Below, piece after piece: positions 12,376 through 24,879 of a DNA stretch of 64,000 nucleotides. The stretch covers positions 5,168,682-5,232,681 of the forward strand of contig JAQFVV010012398.1 of assembly GCA_028023455.1 (NCBI GenBank), given 5' to 3'. The notes below the pieces were generated by a model, which made no database searches, had not been told where the DNA came from, and saw nothing but the letters and a program-made list of their open reading frames with translations. The DNA is from Epiperipatus broadwayi. Taxonomy: Eukaryota; Onychophora; Udeonychophora; Euonychophora; Peripatidae. Both the position numbers and the translations under genes were made by a program. Each line of letters opens with the position of its first letter. The first letter of the stretch is position 1.

Positions 12376-13747
12376 AGTATATATATGTTAAGTGCAGATT
12401 ATGAAGTCACACAATTCATGGAATGCACAACTTTTAGCTCACTCCATAAATTGTATAATGGGCTTATGCAGTTCAAGAATGTATAGAATTTTGCACAATT
12501 TATGAAATGATCATTATGTTTTCGTTTTGTTTTATGAATTGGATGCATAGTTACAACATATAAACAGATGCAGAATAATAAATAGTTTTAATTCAAGAAC
12601 TTTTATTGCATAAAAATAGTTATATACTTTGACAAAACATAAGAAAAATATGATTACCAAACTTTTTATGTTATAACTAATAAATTATTAGCATTCCACA
12701 AGGCTTGTTGGGTAACCTGAAGAGTTACAAAGAACTTGGATTTTTGAAACAATTATATTTTTTATTTATACAACATATTTTTCAAAATCTTCCTTTAAAT
12801 TCTTGTCCATTACCAACAGAAAGTTTGTGATCTGGAGCTCTGATATTGTGATCTATAGTTCGTACTTTATTTATGGATAATTCCGGAAAATCAATTTTTT
12901 CAAAACGATTTTTTTTAGTTAGATTTCAATAACTTCACTTTTAATGCCAATTGTGCATTTTCCTTCTTTCCTGTTAATAACTATTCCTATAAAGTTTGCC
13001 ATATTTCCTTGATTATGATCAACAAATGATATGAACACATTTAAAGAATCTCCAATACTCACTTTTGCTTGTTTGTTTATTCTTTACACCATTTTTATAG
13101 CCATATGCTTCATGTTCTGATTTGGAATATTCTGTCATTTACCGTTGGATAGCTGAGTAGTAAAATTCCATACTACCTTTAAAGTCTCTCTCTAGGCAAA
13201 ATACAGGCTAGTATTATAATTCCATACTTTCTTTAAAGTATTTCTTTAAACTACATATAGGTGAATATATAATACGATGTTATCTTTACATCTTTTCTCT
13301 GAACAACATATAAGCTATTATTATAAGTCATTAACAGCATTTTCTAAATCTTCCATTTTGGATGAAGGGATCTAAATTTTATAAATATGGGTATTTCAAA
13401 CCCAAAATATTATTTTATTAAATTAATAGTGATAAATTATTACGTATTATATAAGCCATGGGTCCTGCAGGTAAGTGTGATTCCTGCAAATGTGACAAAA
13501 GGAATTCTAATGTAATTTTATACAAATTTACTGTAACACTTGAGTAATGCTATTACAAAAAACAACAACACTTAAAACTCAGCAACTTGTCACAACAACC
13601 AATAAGATGCTTATTTTATGAATTGTGCAAAATTCTATATATTCCACGTACTGTATAAACATGTTATATATTTCATGGAATGAGAAAAAACTTGCACATT
13701 ACGTGAATTGTGTGATTTCATGATCTGCTTGTTAACATATATATCAT
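12376..13747. mobile_element. Element remnant bounded by ~145-bp inverted arms
   Basis: The segment 12376-12520 matches the reverse complement of about 13608-13747 with moderate divergence. Matching blocks include CACACAATTCA and TAGAATTTTGCACAATT. The 1.1-kb interior contains, on the minus strand, an integrase C-terminal remnant. The arms could be terminal inverted repeats of a cut-and-paste or Ginger-like element, or a later inverted duplication. I see no clear target duplication. Confidence 0.45.
12780..13135 (-). pseudogene. Integrase C-terminal remnant, KRBA2/Ginger-like
   Basis: On the minus strand, 13065 down to 12922 reads about 46 codons without a stop: KIGDSLNVFISFVDHNQG, then NFIGIVINRKEGKCTIGIK. 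This resembles the domain that follows the DDE core in KRBA2-like/Ginger-type integrases, where the pattern G-D-x-V-x-V-x-I-P-x-V-D-R-G-x-x-D-x-x-N-I-G-V-V is followed by a Y-T-I-G-T-K motif. Upstream, after a frameshift, comes a lysine-rich stretch. Downstream the expected Cys-rich knuckle region is only vaguely present and holds stops. It is clearly decayed. The family assignment rests on recalled pattern similarity. Confidence 0.4.
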
Positions 13748-14064
13748 TTCAGATAGACAAATTTCAAACTTAAAAATTGTTCATGATGTCTTCATTATAA
13801 AATTTTAAATATTAATCAATCTTAATTAAACAAAATTGATAATACACATATTAAAACACTAAAAATAATTTATATATAAATTAACAAATAAATACAAGAT
13901 TATTATTAGTTAATTTTTCACTGCATAATTCAAATGTACAAAAAAATATTTTAATTACACTTTAAAATTTTTAGTCATCTAATAATGGGTGGAAAATGGT
14001 TATTATTAGAAGAATGGCAATTTTAAAAGTGCAATTAAAATAGCATTTTTTGCAGGTTTAATAT

Positions 14065-16130
14065 TGTAACAGTAGCTGAGTTCAAACCCTGTTACAAGCA
14101 AATTAAGTAACACGTACCCATTACTTTTGATACATATAATCATTTAAGTTGTCATCAAGAGGTTAAATGTAATGTATGAGAAGTTAGATATATATATACG
14201 TAAATCAATATTGAACTTTTTTTTTAAAAAAAGAAAACAAATGGGGAAAGAATCAACTCTGCATAATTATTTATTTTAAAATATTTTTTTTTAAATGTTA
14301 TTATAAATTTGAAAAAAATACAGTTATACACAAATATTTTTTTTATATATTGTTATCGATTGTTTCAAATATAGATTTTTGTTTCAATCATATCTTAAGT
14401 TAATGAGGATAGCGAAAAGAAGTACTGTATATGCCTCTAGGCAATTCTTGGTTATACAACATAATGATTAATTACTTTGAAAAAATTCCGAGAAAGACAA
14501 TGAAGGTATTGTGAACCTAAAAATAACAAGAATGATGGAACCAAAAGACAAAGGAAATGTTAAAGAAAGAAAATATTTTTTTTTTTTAAAAAAAAAAGGC
14601 ATTCAAAAGAGAAATTAATCGAAGTGCTGATAAATTCTTTTTTCGGAAAGTGGACAAAGAAGTTAAAATTAGTTAGATTAAAACAGCTGAGCAGGAGAGA
14701 ACGGTGGACATCTTGTAAATCGTGATTTTTACTTTGATATGTTTAATTTCGGCTTTGATCTTTGAATTGAGATGGTTATGCTGGAGTTGCTGTAAAGGAC
14801 ATTAAAGTTTTTTGATTTAACTGTTTTGCCAAAGAGATGTATCCAAAATCAATTTGTAGAATGCCAACGTTTAAAATGTCGGGGTAATAGTATATATGTG
14901 AATAGCGACACCATCCGCCGCCGATACGAAGCTGATTCTACCCACCGCCTGCCAGCAGAAGAACCCAGGAACCTCACCAATAATCTATGCTGCATAATAA
15001 AGAACAAAATAGAAGGGATCATAATCTAAAAGTATGAACAAATTCACCTTGGAAGATTACGTTGCTAATAATTAAATCGCATATCATTCATAATGCAAAT
15101 AAACCTTAATGCCGGACTTCGCCAATAAAAAAAACAAAAAAATATCACGCTTTAATAAAGTAAACCTTGATTACTTCAGGACCATAAAATTGAACTAACT
15201 ACACTATGTGATTGAATATTGCATTATCCAAACCCCGGGGTCTTTCAGGTAATATGATATTTTTTTATCTTAATATAACCTAGAATTACTTCTCATTGCC
15301 CTCTGAATAATTCTACCTGATTAAGCTATTAAATCAAATTATAGCGTATAACTGTATATATATATATATTGAATTAATGTTTATCTCTTATGTATTAAGA
15401 TTTTTTTGTTGTTGTTTTATTTATGATTATGGCTTTGTTATAATTTAATCTGGGAATGATATACTTTTGATCTTATAAATGATATGTTTAAATATTAATA
15501 ATAAAAGTCATATATTCACCGTATAATTGAAGTTGCATATTGATTTATCGTCTATATTTGCCTATTACTTTACCTGCCTAGATAAATTGAAAAATTATCT
15601 AAATATGTCCGATATGAATAGGCACGTATATATTAAGTGTATTTAAGATTCAAATCTAACATGTAAGAAACAGCTTAAAGTGATTAACTCGGGAAATAAA
15701 GATTTAAAGAGAGTGTTTAAATCTACATATTTCTTAACATACCTCCGTTCATCTGATAGATTTTCCTCCCAACCCTGAGAATGAGCTAGCTTGGGCCGGG
15801 CACCTCATTAGATAGGAAAAGTAGGGAAAGTATAATTCTCACCGTACTAGTGAGTCTGGGGCTTGAGGTCAGCTTCCACCTGATGCTCATAAATATACTT
15901 TTCCCGTATAATTTTTTTTTATAGATCTTACTCAAGGGACAATGGCCACCAGAAAACTTTTAACTTATTTTCGTAAATAAGATATACGCAAGATCTAGAA
16001 ATTGCGCGTATAAAATAAAAATAATATAATTAATTCATATTCGAATTCCAATTTGGTAGCCAGTGGTTCAATACTGTCTACAGGTGTTATGGCGACTAGA
16101 CAGCATACCGTGTGGTCCACGTGTCCGTTT
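14065..16130 (+). mobile_element. Second LTR-like segment (LTR-2), 3' end unresolved
   Basis: It starts TGTAACAG and within 32 bases closes a hairpin with CTGTTACA, the same architecture as LTR-1 and the gypsy LTR at 38886. It also sits directly after ATAT. Short blocks shared with LTR-1 appear in the same order: AAATGTCGGGGTAAT near 14875, CCCCGGGG with TTCAGGTAA near 15235, then GAGAATGAGCTAGC near 15780 and a GCTTGAGGTC/GCTTGGAGTC-like block. I cannot find a convincing CA end with a matching ATAT before the RTE element begins near 16215, so the end is approximate. No coding region of an LTR element is present. Confidence 0.45.
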
Positions 16131-16214
16131 TAAAGATTTATTCTATTTTATTTATTTATTTATTTTTTTGCCAAGCATTAGGAATGACTGTTAAAATGGG
16201 GTTGTCGGTTAAAA

Positions 16215-19200
16215 TATATACACTGAAAAATTAGCCCTTTGATTCCTCTTAGAGGCCTTACAGGAACCGAGCGGGGCAAATTCCTTATGCTCACTCCATG
16301 TGTTCTTTTCGTTGCAGCTGTTATTACTATGTGATTATTCATATAATATAGGAACATGGATGGGCTGCTCACCAACATGCATTAGTCAGCATGATGAGTT
16401 TATTGGCTTTTTACCTCTGAGTTTAAGATCAAGAAATACCATGGTCTTTCTTCTCAGCTGCCTGATAAAGGCAGAATGAATGTTTGTGTAAATCATAAAT
16501 ATTTTTCCAATACATATATACAATTATGACAGACAAAAATAAATCATGGCCCTTATTCCCAGGAGGCTTAAAAGTTACCAACCAAGGCAGCGGTTGGTGG
16601 CTGAAAGCGGAGGATGCTAAGAATCTCCTGATTGCGGACCAGGCTGCCATTTGATGAAGACTTTTTATTTAAGTACTTACAACTGCAGATCACTTTTAAG
16701 TGAAGAAAGATTGCAAGAATTAGAAGAAGAACTGTCTTATATTAAACGGGACATTATTGGACTTTGTGAAGTTAGAAGAAAAGGTGAAGAGACAATTAAT
16801 TTAAAAATTGGACATGTATTCTATTATAAAGCCACAAATATTTGAAATACAAGTGGAGTAGAATTCATTATAAATAAAAAGTGGAAGAACAGCATTGTGG
16901 AGATTGATGGTATGATCGGATCGAGTGGCAAGATTACAACTTAATAGCAGATACCAAATGCAGATAATTCAGGTTTATGGCCCAACAAGTTCTCATAGTG
17001 ATGAACTAGTAAAAGATTTTTATATGGATGTACAAAAGACTTGATCAGAGTAAAGAACATTTTAAAATTGTTATGGGAGACTTTAATTCTAGAATTGGTA
17101 AACAAATGAAAGATGAAAGTGCTGTAGGTAATTTTGGTTATGGTAATAGAAATGAGAGAGGACATAGACTTGTGGAGTTTGCAGAAAAAGAAAAACTTTA
17201 TATTACAAATTCTTTTTTTGAGAAAAATGATAAACGGAAATGGACATGGAAGCATCCAAATGAAGGTACAGCAGAATTGGATTATATTTTGACTATCAGA
17301 AAATACATATTTCAAGATTGTAATGTTCTTAATAAATTTAACACAAGAAGTGATCATCGATTAGTAAGATGTAAGATACGTGTTAATGCAAAACTAGAGA
17401 GACAAAAATTATTAAGAAAAACAATGTTTACTGTTGATATTTCTAATCTTCAGAAACATTCTAATGAATATAAATTAGAACTTACAAATCGGTTTCAAGT
17501 ATTAGTCGATTTTGAACATGATTCAGATTTGAATGGAATTAATATGAAAATAACTGATACACTTTTAAAAACTGCAACAAAGATAGCTGGTGAGAAAAAA
17601 GCAGCAATTGACCAATAAAATTTCTACTGAGACTAGAGAATGTATGAAGATATACAAAAATGATGCATTAAAAAGGATTGAATATCTCGAATTTTGTAAA
17701 ATGGTGTGGAAAAGAGTTGAAAATGATATAAGAAAGTTTAACTGTGAACTAGCAAGGAAAGCTGTAGAAGAAAATAAAAGTCTCAAGAATGTAAAACAAC
17801 ATTTTGGTATTGGTAGGAAATTTATATCTGCAATAAGAAAAAAAGATGGAATTATTACTAATAAGAGAGATGACATCATGAAATGGGTAGAAGACTTTTA
17901 TCAAGAATTATATAGTAATAAAGAACAAGTACCTCCTATATGTATTACATCTTCCGAATTGCCCAGAATTTTAAATGAAGTGAGACATGCAATTAAATAT
18001 ATGAAGAAAGGAAAGGCGCCAGATAATGATGGAATTACAATTGATATATTAAAAGAAGCAAATGAAGAAATAGAATTTTTTTTAGCAAAGGTATATACCA
18101 AATGTCTAAATGATAAAGATGTCCCAGATGATTGGAAGAATTCAGTATTAATATTAATATTTAAGGAAGGTGATAAAGAAGATATTAGGAATTACAGACC
18201 TATCAGCCTTTTATCAGTTTTATATAAAATTTTTACCAAGATAACCAAGAGAACAAGCTGTATTTAAAAGTGGTTTTAGTACAGTAGATCATATTCAGGT
18301 ATTGAGAGAAGTTATAGAAAGGACAAATGAATATGAGTTGCCATTATGTTTTGGATTTGTAGATTATGAAAAGGCATTTGATTCTATAAACATTTCTTCA
18401 GTGATTAAAGCATTGGATCATCAAGGTATAGATCCAGGATATTGTTATATTTTAAAGAATATTTATAAAAATGCAACAGCAACAATTAGATTACATAATG
18501 ATACTGGGAAAGTCAGCATTGAGAAGGGTGTAAGACAGGGTGACTCCATATCTCCAAAACGTTTTACAGCAGCGCTGCAAGAAGTATTTGTGGATTAAAC
18601 TGGGAAGCTAAAGGAGTGAAAGTAAATGGAGATTATTTAAGTCATTTAGATTTTGTAGATGAAGTTGTTGTTTTTGCAAATAATGCTTTAGAGCTGCAGG
18701 AAATGTTGCAGGAGTTATCAGATGAAAGTAGGATTAAAGGTAAATGTTAGAAAGACTAAAGTAATGTTTAATCGATTTTCTCAAAATATGAAAATTTATG
18801 ATGAGTTAGAAGAAGTTAACAGTTACACATACTTTGGTCAGATTATTAATATAGATGGAAACATAATGGATGAAATTAATCATAGAATTAAACTTGGTTG
18901 GAGTGCTTTTGGTAGAAATAACTTGATATTAAAAGGAAATATGCCTATGTGTTTGAAAAGGAAGGTTAAATGTGTTTTACCAGTTCTTACTTATGGATCT
19001 GAGACTTGGACACTTAATAGAAGAGCAATACAGAGACTTCAGATCACTCGAAGTATGGAGAGATGCATGTTGGGAGTAACAAGATGAGATCGAAAACGCA
19101 ATGTGTGGGTAAGAGAACAAACAGATGTTACTGACCTCATTGAAAAAATTGATAGATTGAAGTGGAATTGGACTGGACATATTGCTAAAAGAGATGATAC

Positions 19201-19397
19201 TAGGTGGACACTTTAAATCTTAAACTGGATTCCAAGGGATTGTAAAAGACCCAGAAAGATACCACATGTTAGAAGAATGGATAAGAAAGTGTGCAGGGGT
19301 GATGTGGAGAAGAGAAGCTAAAGATCGGAGAAAATGGATTGAACTAGGAGAGATCTTCATCCTGCAGTGGATTGATAATGATTGATGATGATGATGA
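16215..19397 (+). mobile_element. RTE-type LINE, copy 1 (near full length)
   Basis: This is the longest RTE copy here. Its 5' limit is placed by comparison with the minus-strand copy, which shares sequence up to about 60135. A roughly 430-bp leader precedes the coding part, which contains an apurinic-like endonuclease followed by reverse transcriptase. The element ends in GATTGATGATGATGATG at 19376-19397, the short tandem-repeat tail expected of RTE elements, which end in microsatellite-like repeats and not in poly(A). Copies 2 and 3 and a 100-bp scrap at 60487 belong to the same family. Confidence 0.85.
16651..19380 (+). pseudogene. RTE endonuclease-reverse transcriptase, decayed
   Basis: Domains in order: endonuclease start YLSTYNCRSL (about 16665), IIGLCEVRRKG (16755), GDFNSRIG (17078) and SDHRLVR (17350), the metal-binding and catalytic motifs of the APE-like nuclease; then reverse transcriptase [10 protein letters not shown] (18010), [10 protein letters not shown] (18190), FVDYEKAFDS with the first catalytic aspartate (18355) and GVRQGDSISP (18530). 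The expected FADD box reads F-V-D-E near 18650, so one of the paired aspartates is lost. The thumb and C-terminal part (VLPVLTYGSETWTLNRRA) end near 19380. At least four stops or frameshifts, at about 16842, 17615, 18265 and 18596, break the frame. The nick-and-copy enzyme it once coded would mobilise RTE RNA by target-primed reverse transcription. Confidence 0.85.
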
Positions 19398-22300
19398 TAT
19401 TACTTTTAACATTTTTAATGTATTATAATTTGAATGACATCCACTGGATGAAGTTGTTACACAAAAGTTTGTCATGTGATTAAAACATGACATCTTGATG
19501 GGATTCCTATAATGAGTGAAAACTAGTTTGATGTTTTAAATAAATTTTATTTATTTTTAAATTGTTTATTATCAATTTTTGTTTAATTAAAGATTGATTA
19601 ATATTTTATATATATACTGTTATATTTTGTAAAAAATATATATATTATTTTAGTAACTTTATGGATATAAACTACAAAGCTAGTTTGTACTCCAGAGAAA
19701 AATAGTCATGGAAATTTAATAATAGATGGAGATAGTAAGTAAAACAATAAAAAAGATTGCTAATAGTTAAAAGGAAACCTAGATGTAAAAAGATATTTAA
19801 GTTCTAAAAGCAATAAAAAAAAGATTGATGAAAAATAAAGGAAACTTTATTTTAGATAGATTAATTTAAGTTCAAAATCAACAAAGAAAGATTGCATGTA
19901 AATGAAATAAACTTAAAATTAGATAGAGATTGCAGGTTAAAAGAAGTGCACAAAAGATTGCTGAAAGATAAACTTAGTTGCGAATTATAATGCTGGATAT
20001 GCTTAATTGATTTTTTAAATACAGAAAAACTATTATTGTTTAAATTTAAATATTAAGCTATTTTTAGCGAAGCAAACAAAGGAATAAATATCTAAGGCAC
20101 TAATTACAAGGGAAAGGAATGTGAACGTGTGCAAATTAAACACCAGATAATAATCTTTATAAAGACACATTAGTCTAATGGATTGCTGCTACCTTATTGA
20201 AATAATTAATCTAACGGATTGCTGCTACGCTATTGTTTTCATCTAATGGATTTTGCCATTGCCCTATTCAAATGTTAATAATGATATTAATGAATATGAA
20301 GCTGGAGAGAAAAAAAGTATAAATAGTGTGAGCTGAAAACAGCAAATATCTTTGTGTCATCTTTTTTTCACTCGCTATAATGCTGTTGTGATTGCTGTTT
20401 CAGGAATTAACTTAGAGAAAAAAGCTGAGGGAAAAGTGTACCAACTTTTCTGCATTGAGGGATGTGTTCCCAGAGTCCGTGCTTCTGTAGGTGAAAGACA
20501 GCCGGATAGGAAAACCTAACAGACCGCACCTGTCATATTATTTGCATATGCCTGATAAGGCCCAAATAGGATTGTGCATAAAGGAATTGTGAGTATAAAC
20601 TTTAATTATTCATTTAGATCCACCACTAGTAGAGTGGAAGTGCAGTTTAATCTGATTATATTAGCATTGAGGGTTTAGAACTTAAAATCAAGGTCTCAAC
20701 TGTTTATGTTTGTAAATTAAGCAGTGCTGGAACTGGTACTGAGTTAAACTGATTAACTATGTATATATAATAGTGTGTATATTGAAGCAGTAAATCTTAG
20801 CTTAAGATTGTGCTTCATGTTTCTACCTACTAACCCGTATTCAAACCCCTATATCCCATCCCGCTCCTTTTTGTTGTATATATATTTCATGTATATATTT
20901 GAGATACGCGCCTAAATTATAAAATTTAATGTTTCAATAACATGTTTTAAAATTATTATTAATTCTTTTTATTAATTATTAGTTCTTTTTATTAAAGTAT
21001 TATAGATGCGGCTCAAATATATACATAGGAGCAAAACTTACTAGCAAAATATTGATGTTTTTAAATATTTATTATATGTCATTTTTAGCTTTTTCTTTTT
21101 AAATTGCTTGTTTTTCTATTAAACTATATATTTTTGATAAAATCCAATATGGAAGATGCAAGTGTTGTTAGTTGTCTAAAAATAATTAGGGGTTGGAAGC
21201 ACTATTGTTTTAATCTGGGGAAGGTATTTTTTTAATTAAAGTTTTACTTAAAATAAATGGGATTAAGTAGATTAAAGATTTACTTGTGTTAAAAACATGT
21301 TGTCAAATCTATTTCTAATCTGGAAATAGATTTGAATTTATTTTTGGACGTTATTTTACAACTGCATCTTCAAAAAACAACTGATAAAAGAAAAAGTATA
21401 AAATGACTGAATTTTGAGGACAGATTAACTACTATTGAAAGAGATTAGCTACTTTTAGAGAGAGGTATTATAAACATATTTCGTTTTGCTTGAAACTTAA
21501 AAATGATGTAGCAGTAAATCCACCACTCTGCTCGACCCTATGGGTCAGGGTCATCATCTGCCGCTATCATAATATCCTGCTGCCATGAAATGAAGAAAAG
21601 TCTAAAAAGAACTTTAGAATGCTAATAGAAGTTTCCTGCCACCGAAGTACTTGCATTTCAATCACTGTGCATGTGCCATACTTTAAAATGGACTCTTAAA
21701 ATTGAAAGGTAAATTTCCAAGCCGTCACCTCAAACTAAATCTAGCCTAATTCATCTATCAAGATTTCCTCTAATATGTGATTTAACTTTGTTTTGTTTTA
21801 ATATGTAATTTGCTCTTAAGTAAATGATTTCTATATATTTGATTTTCTCTCATATGCTCTAGCTTTCTTTAACCTTGGTGGAGTCATTTATTTATTATTT
21901 GATTTTATAATATTAATAATTTTATATATATGCTTTTCTAATTAATATGCCAATCTTAAACAATCTGACGAGTTGAATTTCTAAAATCTTTTTTTTGTCA
22001 TTTTAAATAAACCTTCATGAAGCAAGTTATTAACGTCACTTTAATATATATATAATGCATTCATTGTAAATTAATACGTTCGCCAGATTGTTTTATGAAT
22101 CAACATTTTAGGTTCGTTTTTAATATAAAAATTGATTTGTTTAAACTCTGAAAATTCAGAACTCAAGCTAATTAATGCTCTGAAACATTGATTTTATAAT
22201 TATTTATTAAATTCTAAAAAGGTGACTTAATTGTTTTATATATATATAACTGCTAGTTATTTTTTTTTTTATATACTCTTAAAATATATGCTATATATTC

Positions 22301-22640
22301 CAGTTATTGTAAAATCCACGAAAGTGGAATTGAATTGTTTTAAATAGTGGGAAAGGGAAGGGGGTGAATCTTAATATCTCTTTTACTTAATCAAATCTTA
22401 ACATATATTTTATTAATTTGAAATCTAAATCTTAATGTTTCTTTTGCTATATAAAATCTTCAAGTATATTTTAAGTAAATGAAATGTAAATCTCTTTATA
22501 TATATATTATAATTGCATGGCGTATTATAGTATTCAAACAAGGGTCATTTATTTTAAAGTAGTAAAATTTATTCAATGTTGTTAGAGACATGTATCATTA
22601 CTGCGTTTGTCATTTAGCCTATCTTTGTATATATATATTA
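19398..22640. other. AT-rich intronic DNA; small repeats, no gene
   Basis: No gene recognised. It contains a triple repeat at 20175-20269, a TATAAATA box at 20315-20322 followed by a more complex stretch to about 20600 that could be an old LTR fragment, a patch with GGGTCAGGGTC near 21540, and a purine run GGGAAAGGGAAGGGGG near 22350 resembling a polypurine tract. None of these can be tied to a complete element. Confidence 0.4.
20175..20269 (+). repeat. Three degenerate ~35-bp tandem repeats
   Basis: CTAATGGATTGCTGCTAC recurs at 20175 and 20211 (with one change) and more loosely at 20243, at spacings of 36 and 32 bases. A TATAAATA box lies 50-100 bases downstream, so these may be upstream elements of an old LTR promoter; that link is inference. 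Confidence 0.5.
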
Positions 22641-22960
22641 CGTGCTTCTAATCTGGGGGTTGCGACAAAGTTCGAACCCATCGATATCTTTTCGTACCTT
22701 GTTCCATAGATAGTTGAGCTATCTGGAACCACATTTATTTCATATAAAATGCCTCTGGCAGTGATCCCGTAAGTTTGGCACATGCTATGCATATTCACTT
22801 CGTATAGATAAAAGGCCTCTCGCGTCGGTTATACCAGCAAAAGTCTGGGCCACGCCATGCCTATCCACTTTTCTCTAAGCACTACCCAAGAAGGGGGTGT
22901 AAGATTTCGTTTTTCATCCAGAAGCACGACCTTTTCCTCTTAGTTATTTTAGGCTATTAT
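22641..22960. repeat. GC-richer relic with two degenerate ~70-bp repeats
   Basis: The composition is clearly less AT-rich than its surroundings. Two loosely similar units, each starting AAA(A)TGCCTCT or AAAGGCCTCT and ending GCATATTCACTT or GCCTATCCACTT, lie at about 22745-22802 and 22807-22872. GTTCGAACCC at 22670 resembles both a tRNA B box and the LTR hairpins. I see no coding potential. It may be an old LTR or tRNA-derived repeat. Confidence 0.3.
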
Positions 22961-23131
22961 GTCAGCACCGCAAACTTCTTTGTATTATTATTTCTTTTGC
23001 TTCATGACCCAGTTTTAATGCTCTAATATTAAAATTAAGCTTTGCTTAAAAGATATATATAAATGCCAATTACTTCTATTTTATTAATTAAATTTATTTC
23101 AGTCTTATTCAGTCCCACCATCATTATTTTA

Positions 23132-23144
23132 TATATCTATTTAA
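23132..23144. repeat. Left 13-bp flanking duplication of palindromic array
   Basis: TATATCTATTTAA occurs immediately left of the array and identically at 24867-24879 on its right side. This is best read as a target site duplication. Confidence 0.7.
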
Positions 23145-24866
23145 TAATGTAATAACGTGAAAGCTAAACACTTTCAAACAGATACGCTTTAAACATGCTT
23201 ACATGAAAGCCAATCAGATGGAATAATTCAATCATGTGGGATTCTCAATTCTAAAACACAAGCCAGAACTATTAGAAAAAGATGGGAACCCATCTCAATC
23301 TATGCCTCAATTTTATTTAAATAAGCCAGACTCAAGCATTTTGAACTAAGAGTGTGAAGCTAAATACCTTCACATTTAATCCACTAAATATTATATATAT
23401 AAATTAACAACGCGAAATCGTCTGATTTACAACGAAGCAATATTTTTAAATCTAATGAAATGATATTAATAAATGTAAATAAATCAAATTTTAAGCGCAA
23501 ACAGATAATATTGTAATAACGTGAAAGCTAAACACTTTCAAACAGATACGCTTTAAACATGCTTACATGAAAGCCAATCAGATGGAATAATTCAATCATG
23601 TGGGATTCTCAATTCTAAAACACAAGCCAGAACTATTAGAAAAAGATGGGAACCCATCTCAATCTATGCCTCAATTTTATTTAAATAAGCCAGACTCAAG
23701 CATTTTGAACTAAGAGTGTGAAGCTAAATACCTTCACATTTAATCCACTAAATATTATATATATAAATTAACAACGCGAAATCGTCTGATTTACAACGAA
23801 GCAATATTTTTAAATCTAATGAAATGATATTAATAAATGTAAATAAATCAAATTTTAAGCGCAAACAGATAATATTGTAATAACGTGAAAGCTAAACACT
23901 TTCAAAGAGATACGCTTTAAACATGCTTACATGAAAGCCAATCAGATGGAATAATTCAATCATGTGGGATTCTCAATTCTAAAACACAAGCCAGAACTAT
24001 TAGAAAAAGATGGGAACCCATCTCAATCTATGCCTCAATTTTATTTAAATAAGCCAGACTCAAGCATTTTGAACTAAGAGTGTGAAGCTAAATACCTTCA
24101 CATTTAATCCACTAAATATTATATATATAAATTAACAACGCGAAATCGTCTGATTTACAACGAAGATTTAAAAATATTGCTTCGTTGTAAATCAGACGAT
24201 TTCGCGTTGTTAATTTATATATATAATATTTAGTGGATTAAATGTGAAGGTATTTAGCTTCACACTCTTAGTTCAAAATGCTTGAGTCTGGCTTATTTAA
24301 ATAAAATTGAGGCATAGATTGAGATGGGTTCCCATCTTTTTCTAATAGTTCTGGCTTGTGTTTTAGAATTGAGAATCCCACATGATTGAATTATTCCATC
24401 TGATTGGCTTTCATGTAAGCATGTTTAAAGCGTATCTGTTTGAAAGTGTTTAGCTTTCACGTTATTACAATATTATCTGTTTGCGCTTAAAATTTGATTT
24501 ATTTACATTTATTAATATCATTTCATTAGATTTAAAAATATTGCTTCATTGTAAATCAGACGATTTCGCGTTGTTAATTTATATATATAATATTTAGTGG
24601 ATTAAATGTGAAGGTATTTAGCTTCACACTCTTAGTTCAAAATGCTTGAGTCTGGCTTATTTAAATAAAATTGAGGCATAGATTGAGATGGGTTCCCATC
24701 TTTTTCTAATAGTTCTGGCTTGTGTTTTAGAATTGAGAATCCCACATGATTGAATTATTCCATCTGATTGGCTTTCATGTAAGCATGTTTAAAGCGTATC
24801 TGTTTGAAAGTGTTTAGCTTTCACGTTATTACAATATTATCTGTTTGCGCTTAAAATTTGATTTAT
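23145..24866. repeat. 1.7-kb palindromic array of a 364-bp repeat
   Basis: Direct copies start at 23151, 23515 and 23879 with an exact 364-bp period. The third stops at 24165, and after a 14-nt loop the reverse complement runs from 24180 through one full and one partial inverted copy. Copies are almost identical (for example one C/G change at about 23905 and one G/A change at about 24548), so the array is young. Each unit contains small palindromes such as GATGGGAACCCATC and TGAAAG...CTTTCA. No open frame spans the unit. A 13-bp direct repeat, TATATCTATTTAA, flanks the whole array, indicating insertion as one piece. Confidence 0.9.
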
Positions 24867-24879
24867 TATATCTATTTAA
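24867..24879. repeat. Right 13-bp flanking duplication of palindromic array
   Basis: Same 13 bases as 23132-23144, in the same orientation, directly after the last inverted unit. Confidence 0.7.

Noticed and set aside
16178-16650. Minus-strand open frames in the RTE leader, and 59816-60134 in copy 3
   Set aside because: Both are shadows of the shared RTE leader and contain no domain.
23145-24866. Hammerhead ribozyme in the 364-bp repeat
   Set aside because: I looked for CTGANGA followed by a stem and GAAA on both strands of the unit and found none, although the multimeric layout resembles retrozymes.
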